From JADKIH01 sp031367345 (GTDB lineage: Bacteria; Bacteroidota; Bacteroidia; AKYH767-A; 2013-40CM-41-45): 34,528 nucleotides of DNA. Both the position numbers and the translations under genes were made by a program. The stretch is from assembly GCA_031367345.1 (NCBI GenBank), contig JANLPR010000024.1, positions 1 through 34,528 on the forward strand. The letters run 5' to 3'. The notes beneath the pieces are model-generated. The model was not told where the DNA came from. It ran no database searches and saw only the letters and a program-made list of their open reading frames with translations. Positions 16,785-25,291 of this stretch are shown here, in pieces. Position 1 is the first letter of the stretch. Each line of letters begins with the position of its first letter.

Positions 16785-18563
16785 ATGACCTTAGAAATTG
16801 GAATCGTATTAGCAACCATTGTTCTGACACTTTATCTGTTTATTACAGAAAAACTTGGAATTGATACGATCTCGATCATCATTATGACACTGCTAATGGT
16901 GACCGGAATTTTAACACCACATGAGGGTTTTGCCGGTTTTACTAATTCAGCAACTATTACCGTTGCCTGCATGTTTGTTGTAAGTGAAGCCATAAACAAA
17001 TCAGGCGCATTAAATGGAGCAGGAAATCTTTTAAAAAAATTAGGGCACAGAAGTTATTTTCTTACTCTAACATTTTTAATGCTTTTATCCGGAACTGTTT
17101 CAGCGTTTATGAACGACACTGCAGTTGTTGCCTTATTGTTGCCGGTTGTTTTAAAAATATCCAAACAAACAAGAATTAACCCTTCAAAATTATTAATTCC
17201 ACTGGCTTATGCTGCATTGCTAGGTGGAACGTGTACACTAATTGGAACATCAACAAATATTTTAGTTGGAGGAATTACAGAGAGAGCAGGGCTAGCGCCC
17301 ATAAGAATGTTTGAAATGGCTCCTGTCGGAATCATACTTTTATTAACCGGCATACTTTATATGATTTTTATTGGCCATCGCATTCTTCCCGATAGAGAAC
17401 TCGAAGAAAATTTAGAAGATAAATTTCAACTTGAAAGATATGTAACAGAAATCATTTTAACACCCAATGCTAAATCTGTTGGATCGTCAATAAAAAACTC
17501 GCGGCTCGTAAAAAGCCTCGAGATAGAGATTATTCAAATTGTAAGAGATAATATTCAGCTGACACCATTCCCCGGATTTATTTTGCAAGCTAACGATGTA
17601 TTAACTGTAAGCTGCGACATTGAGAAATTGAAAAAACTTATGACTCTGGAAGGAGTCATATTAAAATCTGAAAAAATACTCAATAGGGACCTGCATTTAA
17701 CCAGTAATATGGTTCATATGGAAGCAATGGTAAAAGTGAATTCGAAGATGGAAAATCATTCGCTTAAAAAATATAATTTCAGAGCTAACTTTGAAGGTGC
17801 TACCGTATTAGCAATTCGGCATCGTGATGAAATTATTCATCAAAAGTTAGGAAATGTAAAGCTGAAATCTGGAGACGTACTTTTAATTTATGCTCACAAA
17901 GATATTGTATATGCTCTAAAAAACAGTGACGACATATTGGTTATTTCAGAAACAGAACACCAACCAACTAATTTTTTAAAGACAGCAAGTATTGTTGCTG
18001 TCATAACAGGAATAGTTTTATCAGCAGCGTTTAAAATATCACCGATTGAATTGAGTGCAACAGTTGGTGTTGTAGTGTTAGTGCTTTTCAAATTTATTAA
18101 AAATGAAGAAGCTTATAGAGCCATAAACTGGAAAGTAATATTTATGCTTGCCGGTATTTTATCGCTCGGAGCTGCTTTAGAAAAAACCGGCGCTGCTAAA
18201 CTTCTTGCTGAAGGAATTGTGAATACCGTTGGGGCTTACGGTCCTAAAGTTGTGCTTTCAGCATTCTTTGCGCTCACGTTTATTACAACAAACTTCATGT
18301 CGAACAATGCGACAGCCGCTTTGATTGTTCCAATTGCTATTGTAACAGCAAAAGAAATGGGAATCGATTCGCGCCCATTAATTCTTGCAGTAACCTATGC
18401 CGCGTCGCTCAGTTTTATGACGCCGATGGGCCATCAAGTAAATGCTATGATTTATGCACCGGGGAATTATCGATTTAATGACTATGTAAAAGTTGGAACG
18501 CCATTGAATATTATTATTTGGATTGTCGCATCATTGATCATTCCCTATTTTATTCCATTTTAA
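16785..18563 (+). CDS. SLC13-family permease with two RCK_C (TrkA-C) domains
   Basis: The protein has 592 aa. Two blocks of membrane helices (about 1-200 and 400-592) flank a cytoplasmic insert. The first block holds the hairpin signature FAGFTNSATITVACMFVVSE and the substrate-loop motif LLGGTCTLIGTSTNILVGG (about 145-163). The second holds the matching TTNFMSNNATAALIVPIAI and SLSFMTPMGHQVNAM. The insert carries two RCK_C domains (about 215-290, KSVGSSIKNSRL... and about 305-385, GATVLAIRHRDEIIHQKLG), which usually sense ligands and gate transport. Family members carry di- or tricarboxylates, sulfate or other anions with Na+; the substrate cannot be fixed here. The gene stands alone. Confidence 0.9.
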   Translation: MTLEIGIVLATIVLTLYLFITEKLGIDTISIIIMTLLMVTGILTPHEGFAGFTNSATITVACMFVVSEAINKSGALNGAGNLLKKLGHRSYFLTLTFLMLLSGTVSAFMNDTAVVALLLPVVLKISKQTRINPSKLLIPLAYAALLGGTCTLIGTSTNILVGGITERAGLAPIRMFEMAPVGIILLLTGILYMIFIGHRILPDRELEENLEDKFQLERYVTEIILTPNAKSVGSSIKNSRLVKSLEIEIIQIVRDNIQLTPFPGFILQANDVLTVSCDIEKLKKLMTLEGVILKSEKILNRDLHLTSNMVHMEAMVKVNSKMENHSLKKYNFRANFEGATVLAIRHRDEIIHQKLGNVKLKSGDVLLIYAHKDIVYALKNSDDILVISETEHQPTNFLKTASIVAVITGIVLSAAFKISPIELSATVGVVVLVLFKFIKNEEAYRAINWKVIFMLAGILSLGAALEKTGAAKLLAEGIVNTVGAYGPKVVLSAFFALTFITTNFMSNNATAALIVPIAIVTAKEMGIDSRPLILAVTYAASLSFMTPMGHQVNAMIYAPGNYRFNDYVKVGTPLNIIIWIVASLIIPYFIPF

Positions 18564-18865
18564 TATTTAATTCTACTTTCAATCTTTAAGAATTTTAATG
18601 GATAAAATTCACGCATTTTTAATATTGATTATTACAACAATTCAGATTACACAATCTCAAATTATACGTTGAAGTTGCCATTCTAAAATCCCTTCAAGAG
18701 GTTCTGACTCAGAGTGATTAGTCGCATTAAAATGGCGAAATGAAACAACTCTTCTTCGACTCACGTAAAATATCGTATCTTGCACAAGATTTAATAAGTC
18801 ATTCACTCGGGAGTATTTTTTAACCTAATTTATCCCATAAATCCATCATTTCTCAAAAAACAATT
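18564..18865. other. Gene-free region upstream of the helicase, with a short palindrome
   Basis: This region contains no gene. It holds the palindrome ATCTTG-CA-CAAGAT at 18777-18790, 76 nt before the helicase start, which may be an operator or chance. RNA helicase genes of this family often have long regulated leaders, but no cold-shock box is recognisable here. Confidence 0.35.
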
Positions 18866-20131
18866 ATGCAGTTTACTTCATTGAATATTATTGACCCAAT
18901 TCTAAAATCATTAAAAGAAGAAGGTTACAGTACACCTACACCCATTCAACAACAAGCAATACCAATCGTATTAGAAGGAAAAGATCTTTTAGGCTGTGCT
19001 CAAACCGGTACCGGAAAAACAGCAGCATTCGCTATTCCAATTTTGCAATTGCTCAACAATCCACATCAAAACGATAAGAAGAGAAAAATAAGAACACTCA
19101 TTGTAACTCCTACAAGAGAATTAGCCATACAAATTGGCGAAAGTTTTAAAACATACGGAAGACATTTAGGATTAACTTCAACCGTTATTTTTGGTGGAGT
19201 AAATCAAAGTTCGCAAGTTGCAGCTCTTCAAAGAGGAGTAGATATACTTGTTGCAACACCGGGAAGATTGCTCGATCTTCTTGGCCAAAGACATCTTTCA
19301 TTTCACGACATTCAGATTTTCGTTTTGGATGAAGCAGACCGAATGTTAGACATGGGTTTTATTCACGACGTAAAAAAAATAATTGCAGTACTTCCTCATA
19401 AACGACAGTCATTGTTTTTTTCTGCAACCATGCCACCTGAGATTGTAAAGCTTTCACACACGATCCTTCACAACCCTATTAAAGTTGAAGTAACACCGGT
19501 TTCTTCTACTGCTGATACCATTACTCAGTTTTTATATTATGTAGACAAAGGGAATAAAACAAAATTGCTACTGGATCTTTTGAAAGACAAAAACATTAAG
19601 ACTGTTTTAGTATTTACAAGAACGAAGCATGGCGCAGACAAAGTAGTTAAGTCGCTAGTTCAACATAGTATAAAAGCGGAAGCTATTCACGGAAATAAAG
19701 CGCAGAATGCACGACAGCGCGCACTCACAAATTTCAAAGCACAAACAACACGTGTTTTGGTAGCAACAGATATCGCTGCAAGAGGAATTGATGTTGACGA
19801 TCTTCAATTTGTAATTAATTATGAAATGCCGAATGTTCCTGAGACCTATGTACATCGTATAGGAAGAACTGGTAGAGCCGGTGCAAAAGGAACAGCTTTG
19901 TCGTTTTGCGATGCAGAAGAAAAAGAATATTTAAAAGATATAGAAAAATTAATAGGTAAAAAAATACCAGTAAAAGAGAATACGCTATATCCATTGATCG
20001 ATAACAATCCGGTGAAAGCTCCAAAACAAGGAAATCAAAGAAGACCATCGAATGCTCCTAAAAAAGCGGCAGCTAAGACCGGTGAAAAAAGATGGCAAGG
20101 GAAACAACGGACTTCCGGAAGGAAAGATTGA
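18866..20131 (+). CDS. DEAD-box ATP-dependent RNA helicase, RhlE type
   Basis: The protein has 421 aa and all the helicase motifs: the Q motif (TPTPIQQQAIP, 23-33), Walker A AQTGTGKT (45-52), PTRELA (82-87), TPGR (131-134), DEAD (155-158), SAT (186-188), ARGIDV (305-310) and HRIGRTGR (330-337). The tail from about 380 is a short Lys/Arg-rich disordered extension (KAPKQGNQRRPSNAPKK), typical of RhlE proteins and likely an RNA-binding aid. It unwinds RNA duplexes in the cytoplasm, usually in ribosome assembly or mRNA turnover at low temperature. No truncation is seen. Confidence 0.96.
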   Translation: MQFTSLNIIDPILKSLKEEGYSTPTPIQQQAIPIVLEGKDLLGCAQTGTGKTAAFAIPILQLLNNPHQNDKKRKIRTLIVTPTRELAIQIGESFKTYGRHLGLTSTVIFGGVNQSSQVAALQRGVDILVATPGRLLDLLGQRHLSFHDIQIFVLDEADRMLDMGFIHDVKKIIAVLPHKRQSLFFSATMPPEIVKLSHTILHNPIKVEVTPVSSTADTITQFLYYVDKGNKTKLLLDLLKDKNIKTVLVFTRTKHGADKVVKSLVQHSIKAEAIHGNKAQNARQRALTNFKAQTTRVLVATDIAARGIDVDDLQFVINYEMPNVPETYVHRIGRTGRAGAKGTALSFCDAEEKEYLKDIEKLIGKKIPVKENTLYPLIDNNPVKAPKQGNQRRPSNAPKKAAAKTGEKRWQGKQRTSGRKD

Positions 20132-20378
20132 AGCACTATTTCTTCGTGAATTGACATGCCTTAGTATTTTGAAAAATTCTTTAAGACTGTCTGTATAACT
20201 GTTATTCAACTTATACACCAATTTCAGAATATGAGAAATGCTTTACGTTGTAAAACGAAGATCGATTCTTTATCATTTTTTGGAAAACTGTAAGATTCAA
20301 ATGTAATTCCATAAGAACTTTTTCTTGACTTGTGAGTATACCAAAAGTCAGGGGCTCTAAAAGCACCTTACTTCATCC

Positions 20379-21287
20379 ATGAAAAAAAACAATCGACTTA
20401 CTGTACTGGTAATAAGTATGGCTTTTTTACTTAGTGCTCATACTAATTTATTTGCTCAACCTTTCATTGATCTTCTCAATGTTAAAATGGAGTCATACGC
20501 TCCACAACCTTATGATGCCGATAAAGGAAGTTCACTTTCAGGATACCAACAGGAGGCAACTTTTTTAGTGCCACTGGAACAAAAAAACAAAGATGTAATT
20601 TTAGTTGGCGGCGACTTTACTAAGTTACACTTTCAAATTGAAGGGAACTCAGAAGCTAAAACAAACTTATATAGCACATCACTCCTTTTAGGTTATGATC
20701 GAGGATTGAAAAACAAAAACTGGAGAATGACCGTTTTGGTATTGCCAAAAATAAATTCCGACTACAAAGATATCAGTATGAACGACGCGCAACTTGGTGG
20801 CGTTGTGATGTTCAACTATAAGAAAAAAGAAACATTAAAATATCATTTTGGACTTTACTACAATAGAGAGTTTTTCGGCGACTTCTTCATACCATTAGTT
20901 GGAATTGATTGGAAGATTAATGCTAGAATGAATTTATTCGGCGACCTTCCCAACAATTTAAATTTCGAATATAAATTTTCTCCTAAAGTATATGGCGGTG
21001 CTTCTTTCCTTTCGGTAGTTAGCTCTTATCGATTATCTTCAACAACGGGCGGCTATTATGTTAGACAAGGCGACAAATCATTTGGGCACAACGAAATAAA
21101 AATTTATGTAAACATGTATCTCAACAAGCATTTAGTACTTTATGTAGAGGGAGGAGAAACTTTTTACCGAAGCTTTACACTTTACAATACAGCGAATGAG
21201 CTTCAATCAAACGGAGGTATTTATCGCAAGCCACACGATGGGATGTTTGTAACTACAGGCATCGCGTATCGCTTTCGGCTGGACTAA
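20379..21287 (+). CDS. DUF6268 outer-membrane beta-barrel protein
   Basis: The protein has 302 aa. The signal peptide is about 1-27, ending LFAQ. The rest alternates short amphipathic strands and turns (LYSTSLLLGYDRGLKNKNWRM; KETLKYHFGLYYNREFFGDF; KHLVLYVEGGETFYRSF) and ends in the aromatic strand GIAYRFRLD, as expected for an outer-membrane barrel. The pattern matches the DUF6268 family, common in Bacteroidota and of unknown function. The gene stands alone between the helicase and the WYL regulator. Confidence 0.82.
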   Translation: MKKNNRLTVLVISMAFLLSAHTNLFAQPFIDLLNVKMESYAPQPYDADKGSSLSGYQQEATFLVPLEQKNKDVILVGGDFTKLHFQIEGNSEAKTNLYSTSLLLGYDRGLKNKNWRMTVLVLPKINSDYKDISMNDAQLGGVVMFNYKKKETLKYHFGLYYNREFFGDFFIPLVGIDWKINARMNLFGDLPNNLNFEYKFSPKVYGGASFLSVVSSYRLSSTTGGYYVRQGDKSFGHNEIKIYVNMYLNKHLVLYVEGGETFYRSFTLYNTANELQSNGGIYRKPHDGMFVTTGIAYRFRLD

Positions 21288-21364
21288 TTTAAATTTATGA
21301 GTTCACTTTTTTTGTAAACGACAAATGCGCACATTGCATTATGAATTTAAAAGATAAAAAAATA

Positions 21365-21412
21365 CAGAATCCACTTCCGTGCTAAAAAGTTTTATTGAAG
21401 AAGTGGATTCTG
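21365..21412. terminator. Long perfect hairpin, probable terminator or structured RNA
   Basis: CAGAATCCACTTC (21365-21377) and GAAGTGGATTCTG (21400-21412) pair over 13 bp. The 22-nt loop can form a further TAAAA/TTTTA stem. No U tract follows, but a second hairpin does. It lies 78 nt after the stop at 21287. Terminator is the simplest reading; a small RNA or mobile-repeat remnant is possible. Confidence 0.55.
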
Positions 21413-21573
21413 CAACCGCTGCGCCGGTTTAATTTCACAATTGTTATGCACTAAAAATATAAAAATAAACTTATTCTAATTTCTGTTTTTACTTAGTAGT
21501 TCTTTATCTATTTGTGTTGCTTCAAATCGATTGCCAGCCGATCTAAATTAAGAATACAAAAGTGAATTTATAA

Positions 21574-21592
21574 TTTGACAACTTAAGTCAAA
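21574..21592. promoter_or_regulatory. Candidate operator upstream of the WYL regulator
   Basis: TTTGAC and GTCAAA are perfect inverted arms separated by 7 nt (AACTTAA). The element ends 13 nt before the perfect -7 box TAAATTTG (21606-21613), so it would overlap the polymerase footprint. WYL/HTH regulators often control their own gene, so this is a plausible autoregulatory site. Confidence 0.4.
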
Positions 21593-21638
21593 ATATTGCA
21601 CTTAATAAATTTGTGACCTAAATTGACTAAAAAAATTT

Positions 21639-22544
21639 ATGCATAATCAACACAAGATTTTAAGGGTACTAAAGTTGATCACCTTCCTAAAAACACGTCC
21701 GGCAAAATCTATCCGGCATATCGGAACTCTTTTGGAAAGCAGCGAAAGAACAGTTTATCGCTATTTGGATTTGATGGAAGAGTTAGGCTTCCATATAATT
21801 AAAGACACAGGAAATCGTGTTTGTATAGAAGACAACGGAACCGGCAATATCAATAGCGAGTCGACTTTTACAGCAGAAGAGATGAGTTTAATTCGCGACC
21901 TCCTGCTTACAGTAGGCAAACAAAACAAACTCCACGAGAGCATTTTAAAAAAATTCTATATCAACTCTGAATTAAAAATTGCCTCCAACTTGATCTTGCG
22001 TGCTCATTTAGGGAAAATCATTGAGGATATTAGTAAAGCCATTCAAGAAAAAAAACAAGTTGTTCTAAAAAAATATCATTCAGCCAATTCAAAAGACATT
22101 AAAGACCGATTGATTGAACCGATTAAATTTACCGACAACTATCAAAGTTTAGCAGCTTTTGAAATAGCTTCAGGAAAAAATAAATATTTTAACATTGAAC
22201 GAATAACATCTGTTCAAACTAAACAAACGTCATTTAAAAATGAAGCTAAGCATCGCTTCTCTATCCCCGACGTATTTGGTTTTTCTGAAAACGGGAAAAC
22301 GTATGATATCCAACTAACACTATCTCTTCGAGCTTATGTTATTTTGAAAGAAGAATACCCAATGACAATCCCATTTATTAAACCGTTGAAAAAAAGCGGT
22401 CGCTATATTTTCAAGTGTATCGTCTACGATTTAAAGCCTGTGACTCGTTTTGTATTAGGCTTTATCGATGAAATTGAAATTGTAGGGTCTCTTGAGTTTA
22501 AAAAACACCTGAAAGATCACGTGGAAAAAATATTGGGAAAATAA
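21639..22544 (+). CDS. YafY-like HTH/WYL-domain transcriptional regulator
   Basis: The protein has 301 aa. Residues about 5-60 form an HTH_11-type winged helix (IRHIGTLLESSERTVYRYLDLMEELG). Residues about 125-200 form a WYL domain (VVLKKYHSANSKDIKDRLIEPIKF... KYFNIERITSV). The namesake W-Y-L triplet is replaced by SLAAFEI, which is usual in diverged members. The C-terminal WCX-like extension follows (about 215-300). WYL domains bind small molecules or nucleic acid and switch the HTH activity, and some control defence genes. No defence genes are adjacent. The next gene is a secreted beta-propeller 202 bases downstream, a possible target. Confidence 0.88.
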   Translation: MHNQHKILRVLKLITFLKTRPAKSIRHIGTLLESSERTVYRYLDLMEELGFHIIKDTGNRVCIEDNGTGNINSESTFTAEEMSLIRDLLLTVGKQNKLHESILKKFYINSELKIASNLILRAHLGKIIEDISKAIQEKKQVVLKKYHSANSKDIKDRLIEPIKFTDNYQSLAAFEIASGKNKYFNIERITSVQTKQTSFKNEAKHRFSIPDVFGFSENGKTYDIQLTLSLRAYVILKEEYPMTIPFIKPLKKSGRYIFKCIVYDLKPVTRFVLGFIDEIEIVGSLEFKKHLKDHVEKILGK

Positions 22545-22693
22545 ACTAGAGCTTAAACACTCATAATTGAATGTTGTATTCCTATAAATTCCTAATTTTC
22601 ATCTTTTCTCCCTAAATCATTCGAATACTTCCAAATTGGTAGATTGCTTTTGAATGTTTCACAAACGCCTTCTACACTTTTTCTTCACCTAGG

Positions 22694-22734
22694 CAACTAA
22701 TAAAAACGTATCATTGACATACACTTATTAGTTG
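22694..22734 (+). promoter_or_regulatory. Inverted repeat in the leader of the beta-propeller gene
   Basis: CAACTAATAA (22694-22703) and TTATTAGTTG (22725-22734) are perfect complements around a 21-nt loop, which itself holds GTAT/ATAC arms. The right arm ends 12 nt before the ATG at 22747, so the folded RNA would cover the ribosome landing zone. It could also be a DNA operator. Confidence 0.5.
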
Positions 22735-22746
22735 ACCAATTCTACC

Positions 22747-23769
22747 ATGTTCAAGAAACTACTCTTTATCTCATTGCTGACTTTTCTTCAAAATTCAGCT
22801 CATGCGCAAAATCCAACTTATAAAATCAAAAATAATTTCACCGTTGAAGGTAATGGCGGTTGGGATTATTTGGCTGTTGACACTTTTTATAACCGCATAT
22901 TTATTTCTCATTCTAAAACTGTAAACGTAATTGACCTTAAAACCGGGCATTCTCTTAAAACAATTTCAGGACTTAATGGTGTGCATGGAATTGCATTTGC
23001 CTTTCAAATGAACAAAGGATTTATAAGCAATGGAAAAGACACAACTATAACTGTCTTTAATTTAATCGATCTCTCAATAACAAATACCATCAAAGTAACA
23101 GGAGTAAATCCTGATGCCATACTATTCGACAATTTTTCTCACAAACTTTTTGTTTTCAATGGTCGATCTTCAAATGCTACCGTAATTGATGGTGAATCTG
23201 AAAAAATAGTAGCAACTATTCCTTTATCTGGTAAACCCGAAGCAGGAGTCAGCGACGAAAAAGGAAAAGTATATGTAAACATCGAAGACAAAAGCGAATT
23301 AACAGAAATCAATTCAATGTCATTATCAGTCGAAAGAACTTGGTCGATTGCACCGGGTGAAGAGGCGAGCGGATTGGCTATTGATCTAGTAAATAAAAAA
23401 CTTTTTAGCGTATGTGATAACAAACTGATGGTGGTTTCTGATATTAAAACAGGTAAAATAATATCAAGCATTCCAATTGGTGAAAATACTGATGGGGCCG
23501 CTTTCGATTCTTTTGAAAAAAATATTTTCAGTAGTAATGGCGACGGAACTCTCACAATTATTCATCAGGACACTCCCGAGAAATACAGTGTAAGTCAAAC
23601 ATTGACTACTCAAAAAGGTGCCAGAACTATTTCTTTGAATGAAAAAACACATTCCGTTTACTTGTCAGTTGCTGAATATGGCGAAACGCCGGCTCCAACT
23701 GAAGAACATCCGCATCCTCGACCTGCTGTTAAAGAAAACTCATTCAAAGTAATTGAGATTGGTTTTTAA
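22747..23769 (+). CDS. Exported YVTN/YncE-like beta-propeller protein
   Basis: The protein has 340 aa from the ATG at 22747, which starts a signal peptide (MFKKLLFISLLTFLQNSAHAQ). An in-frame TTG at 22732 would add five residues and lies inside the inverted repeat, so I reject it. The rest is a seven-blade propeller of the YVTN type: WDYLAVDTFYNRIFISHSKTVNVIDLKTG, VNPDAILFDNFSHKLFVFNG and DGAAFDSFEKNIFSSNGDGTL follow the usual hydrophobic-strand, N/H-K-hydrophobic, V-x-D-x-x-T layout. The last 30 residues hold a Pro/His/Glu linker (TPAPTEEHPHPRP). No sorting domain is present, so it is probably periplasmic or outer-membrane attached. Ligand or enzyme activity is unknown. Confidence 0.88.
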   Translation: MFKKLLFISLLTFLQNSAHAQNPTYKIKNNFTVEGNGGWDYLAVDTFYNRIFISHSKTVNVIDLKTGHSLKTISGLNGVHGIAFAFQMNKGFISNGKDTTITVFNLIDLSITNTIKVTGVNPDAILFDNFSHKLFVFNGRSSNATVIDGESEKIVATIPLSGKPEAGVSDEKGKVYVNIEDKSELTEINSMSLSVERTWSIAPGEEASGLAIDLVNKKLFSVCDNKLMVVSDIKTGKIISSIPIGENTDGAAFDSFEKNIFSSNGDGTLTIIHQDTPEKYSVSQTLTTQKGARTISLNEKTHSVYLSVAEYGETPAPTEEHPHPRPAVKENSFKVIEIGF

Positions 23770-23845
23770 TTTAAGGAAGGAAAATTTCAAGAAAACAAAT
23801 GCCGGTACACACTGACTAGTATTTATGACATTTCCAATCATACCA

Positions 23846-24052
23846 CTACTCAATTAGTACAGCTTGCCCGTTAAACTCAACTTTAAATCCCGGCATTATC
23901 TTATTCCTTTTTCTAGTTTCCGAAACGCCATTTACCTTAACATTTCCATTCTCAATCTCAATATTGGCATGTGCTCCATTTTCGCACCAACGCATCAATT
24001 TTAAAAGTTGATTTAGTTGAATGTACTCGCCATTTATTTTAAATGTTTCCAT
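23846..24052 (-). CDS. Small S4-domain RNA-binding protein (YbcJ-like)
   Basis: The protein has 68 aa, the length of free-standing S4 proteins of the YbcJ/YaaA group. The S4 fold is visible in ITLNQLLK-like helix one (YIQLNQLLKLMRWCENGA), then the turn IEIENGNVKVNGVSETRKRNKI and the strand FKVEFNGQAVLIE. The basic loop ETRKRNKI is the expected RNA contact. It is a cytoplasmic protein, probably ribosome or rRNA associated. It is divergent from the DUF493 gene with 59 bases between starts. The minus-strand -7 element TAGTTTTG (24091-24084) may drive it. Confidence 0.9.
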   Translation of the reverse strand: METFKINGEYIQLNQLLKLMRWCENGAHANIEIENGNVKVNGVSETRKRNKIMPGFKVEFNGQAVLIE

Positions 24053-24111
24053 ATATTTATCTTTCTGTGTAAAGATAATGAACCAAAACTATTATCACCA
24101 AAACATCAATT

Positions 24112-24387
24112 ATGAATCCAAACGAAAAATACGATAGTCTGAGAACGGCTCTCGATAAACATGAATCATGGCCGATTGTTTATATGTTTAAATTTATTAT
24201 TCCGGCCGATAATCAAAAGTTGGCATTGGTAACGTCTAAATTTTCAGATGACTCTATTATCACAAAAAATGAATCTTCTAATGGAAAATACTTGAGCATA
24301 ACGATCAAAGAAGTTATGTTAGATGCTGAATCAATTATTAATAAATATATTGAAATGGAAGGGATAGAAGGATTAATGGGATTGTGA
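24112..24387 (+). CDS. DUF493 (YbeD-like) family protein
   Basis: The protein has 91 aa and is cytoplasmic. The ferredoxin-like alpha/beta layout of DUF493 is clear: WPIVYMFKFIIPADNQKLALV, then the variable loop FSDDSIITKNESSNGKYLSITIKEVML, and the helix ESIINKYIEMEGIEGLMGL. Family members, such as E. coli YbeD, are small ACT-like proteins, and those next to lipoate genes are thought to bind small molecules. No lipoate gene is present here. The start at 24112 is the only ATG that keeps the full fold. Confidence 0.9.
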   Translation: MNPNEKYDSLRTALDKHESWPIVYMFKFIIPADNQKLALVTSKFSDDSIITKNESSNGKYLSITIKEVMLDAESIINKYIEMEGIEGLMGL

Positions 24388-24471
24388 AATAAACATCTTG
24401 AAAGGAATCCGATATAATTTTCTGCTCTCGTGTTTCAAAATTGATTTGAATTTTATGTTGTCCTGTTTAAA

Positions 24472-24518
24472 AAAGCCATCCTTCAATCGTAAACTAATTA
24501 CGATTGAAGGATGGCTTT
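24472..24518 (-). terminator. Perfect 21-bp terminator hairpin
   Basis: Arms 24472-24492 and 24498-24518 are perfectly complementary around a 5-nt loop (core GCCATCCTTCAATCG). On the minus strand the stem runs into a T6 tract, so it best fits a leftward transcript, that is the gene remnant at 24555-25284. It also sits 85 nt after the DUF493 gene and may serve both. Confidence 0.93.
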
Positions 24519-24554
24519 AAAAATATACTACTAAATGTAACAAGCCTATTCTAT

Positions 24555-25284
24555 TTATTCAATAGATGTAATTTTGATCTCTGTTCTTCTATTCATTTGA
24601 TGCTCCTCTTCGGTACAAGCTACTATGTCGACCTTCACATTCACACTTATTTACAGGACGCGACTCACCATATCCTACAGCAATCAATCTTTTTCTATTA
24701 ATGCCTGCTTTCTCCAAATACAAAACTGCCGATGACGCTCTTCTTTTCGACAATCCCATATTGGGCCCGCTCACTTGCGACCATGCACCCGTTCCACTTA
24801 CAGGTGTATTTGCAGCCAATGTTGAAATGGTCACATTACACGATCCTTGATTGGGTCCGGCATTAGCAACTGTTGGAAGCGACGAATTTGTTATTTGAAC
24901 ATTCGAAGAAGTCGAAGCACAAACGCCATTTGTAATTGTCCAAGTAAACACATAAACACTTGTTACCATTCCGGTAATAGTAGAGTTAGGACTAGCGGGA
25001 GTTGTAATGATTGGAGTATTAGGGCCACTTACAAATGTCCATGTTCCACTACCTGCTACAGGTGTATTTCCTGCTAAAATAGTAGAGTTCACATTACATA
25101 AATCTTGATCCGGGCCTGCATTGGAAACAGTAGAAGGAGAGTAAATGGTTATTTGCACATCGCTCTAAGAACTCGCACAAACTCCATTCGAAATTGTCCA
25201 TCTAAAAACATACACGCCACTTGTCATTCCTGTAACTCCTGTATTGGAAATTCCAGGAGATGTAATTGTTGGCGTATTTGAACC
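24555..25284 (-). pseudogene. Scar: two Ig/PKD-like adhesin repeats fused to a truncated OmpA C-terminus
   Basis: Reading leftward from 25284, the frame GSNTPTITSPGISN... VCASS meets TAG at 25167-25165 where the sister repeat reads VCASTSSNVQI. It then continues as two 86-residue repeats (NAGPDQ... GTWTFVSGPN). Repeat boundaries GxN lie at 25284, 25026 and 24768, exactly 258 bases apart. At GPN/MGLSKRRASSAVLYL (24768-24730) the sequence switches in frame to the last helices of an OmpA-like peptidoglycan-binding domain (LIAVGYGESRPVNKCECE). One base near 24630-24634 is out of frame; restoring it gives VDIVACTEEEHQMNRRTEIKI and a stop at 24557-24555. There is no signal peptide or start. The piece lies 8 nt after the arylsulfotransferase stop, same strand. 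The longest intact frame, GTG 25158 to 24589, is not a functional gene in my view. Confidence 0.85.
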
Positions 25285-25291
25285 TTACCTT

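Larger units (their letters stand above)
21288..21638. other. Gene-free region with hairpins and regulatory symmetry
   Basis: After the DUF6268 gene there is a long hairpin at 21365-21412 and a smaller one at 21414-21428 (AACCG/CGGTT arms). Closer to the WYL gene lie an inverted repeat at 21574-21592 and a perfect -7 box TAAATTTG at 21606-21613. These are listed separately. Confidence 0.6.

Noticed and set aside
21639..23769. WYL regulator as part of a defence island.
   Set aside because: Neighbours are a beta-propeller, an outer-membrane protein and housekeeping genes; no nuclease, methylase, toxin or other defence gene is seen.
24589..25158. 189-residue frame as an intact small gene.
   Set aside because: It starts inside an adhesin repeat after a nonsense codon, lacks a signal peptide and ends in a frameshifted OmpA tail.
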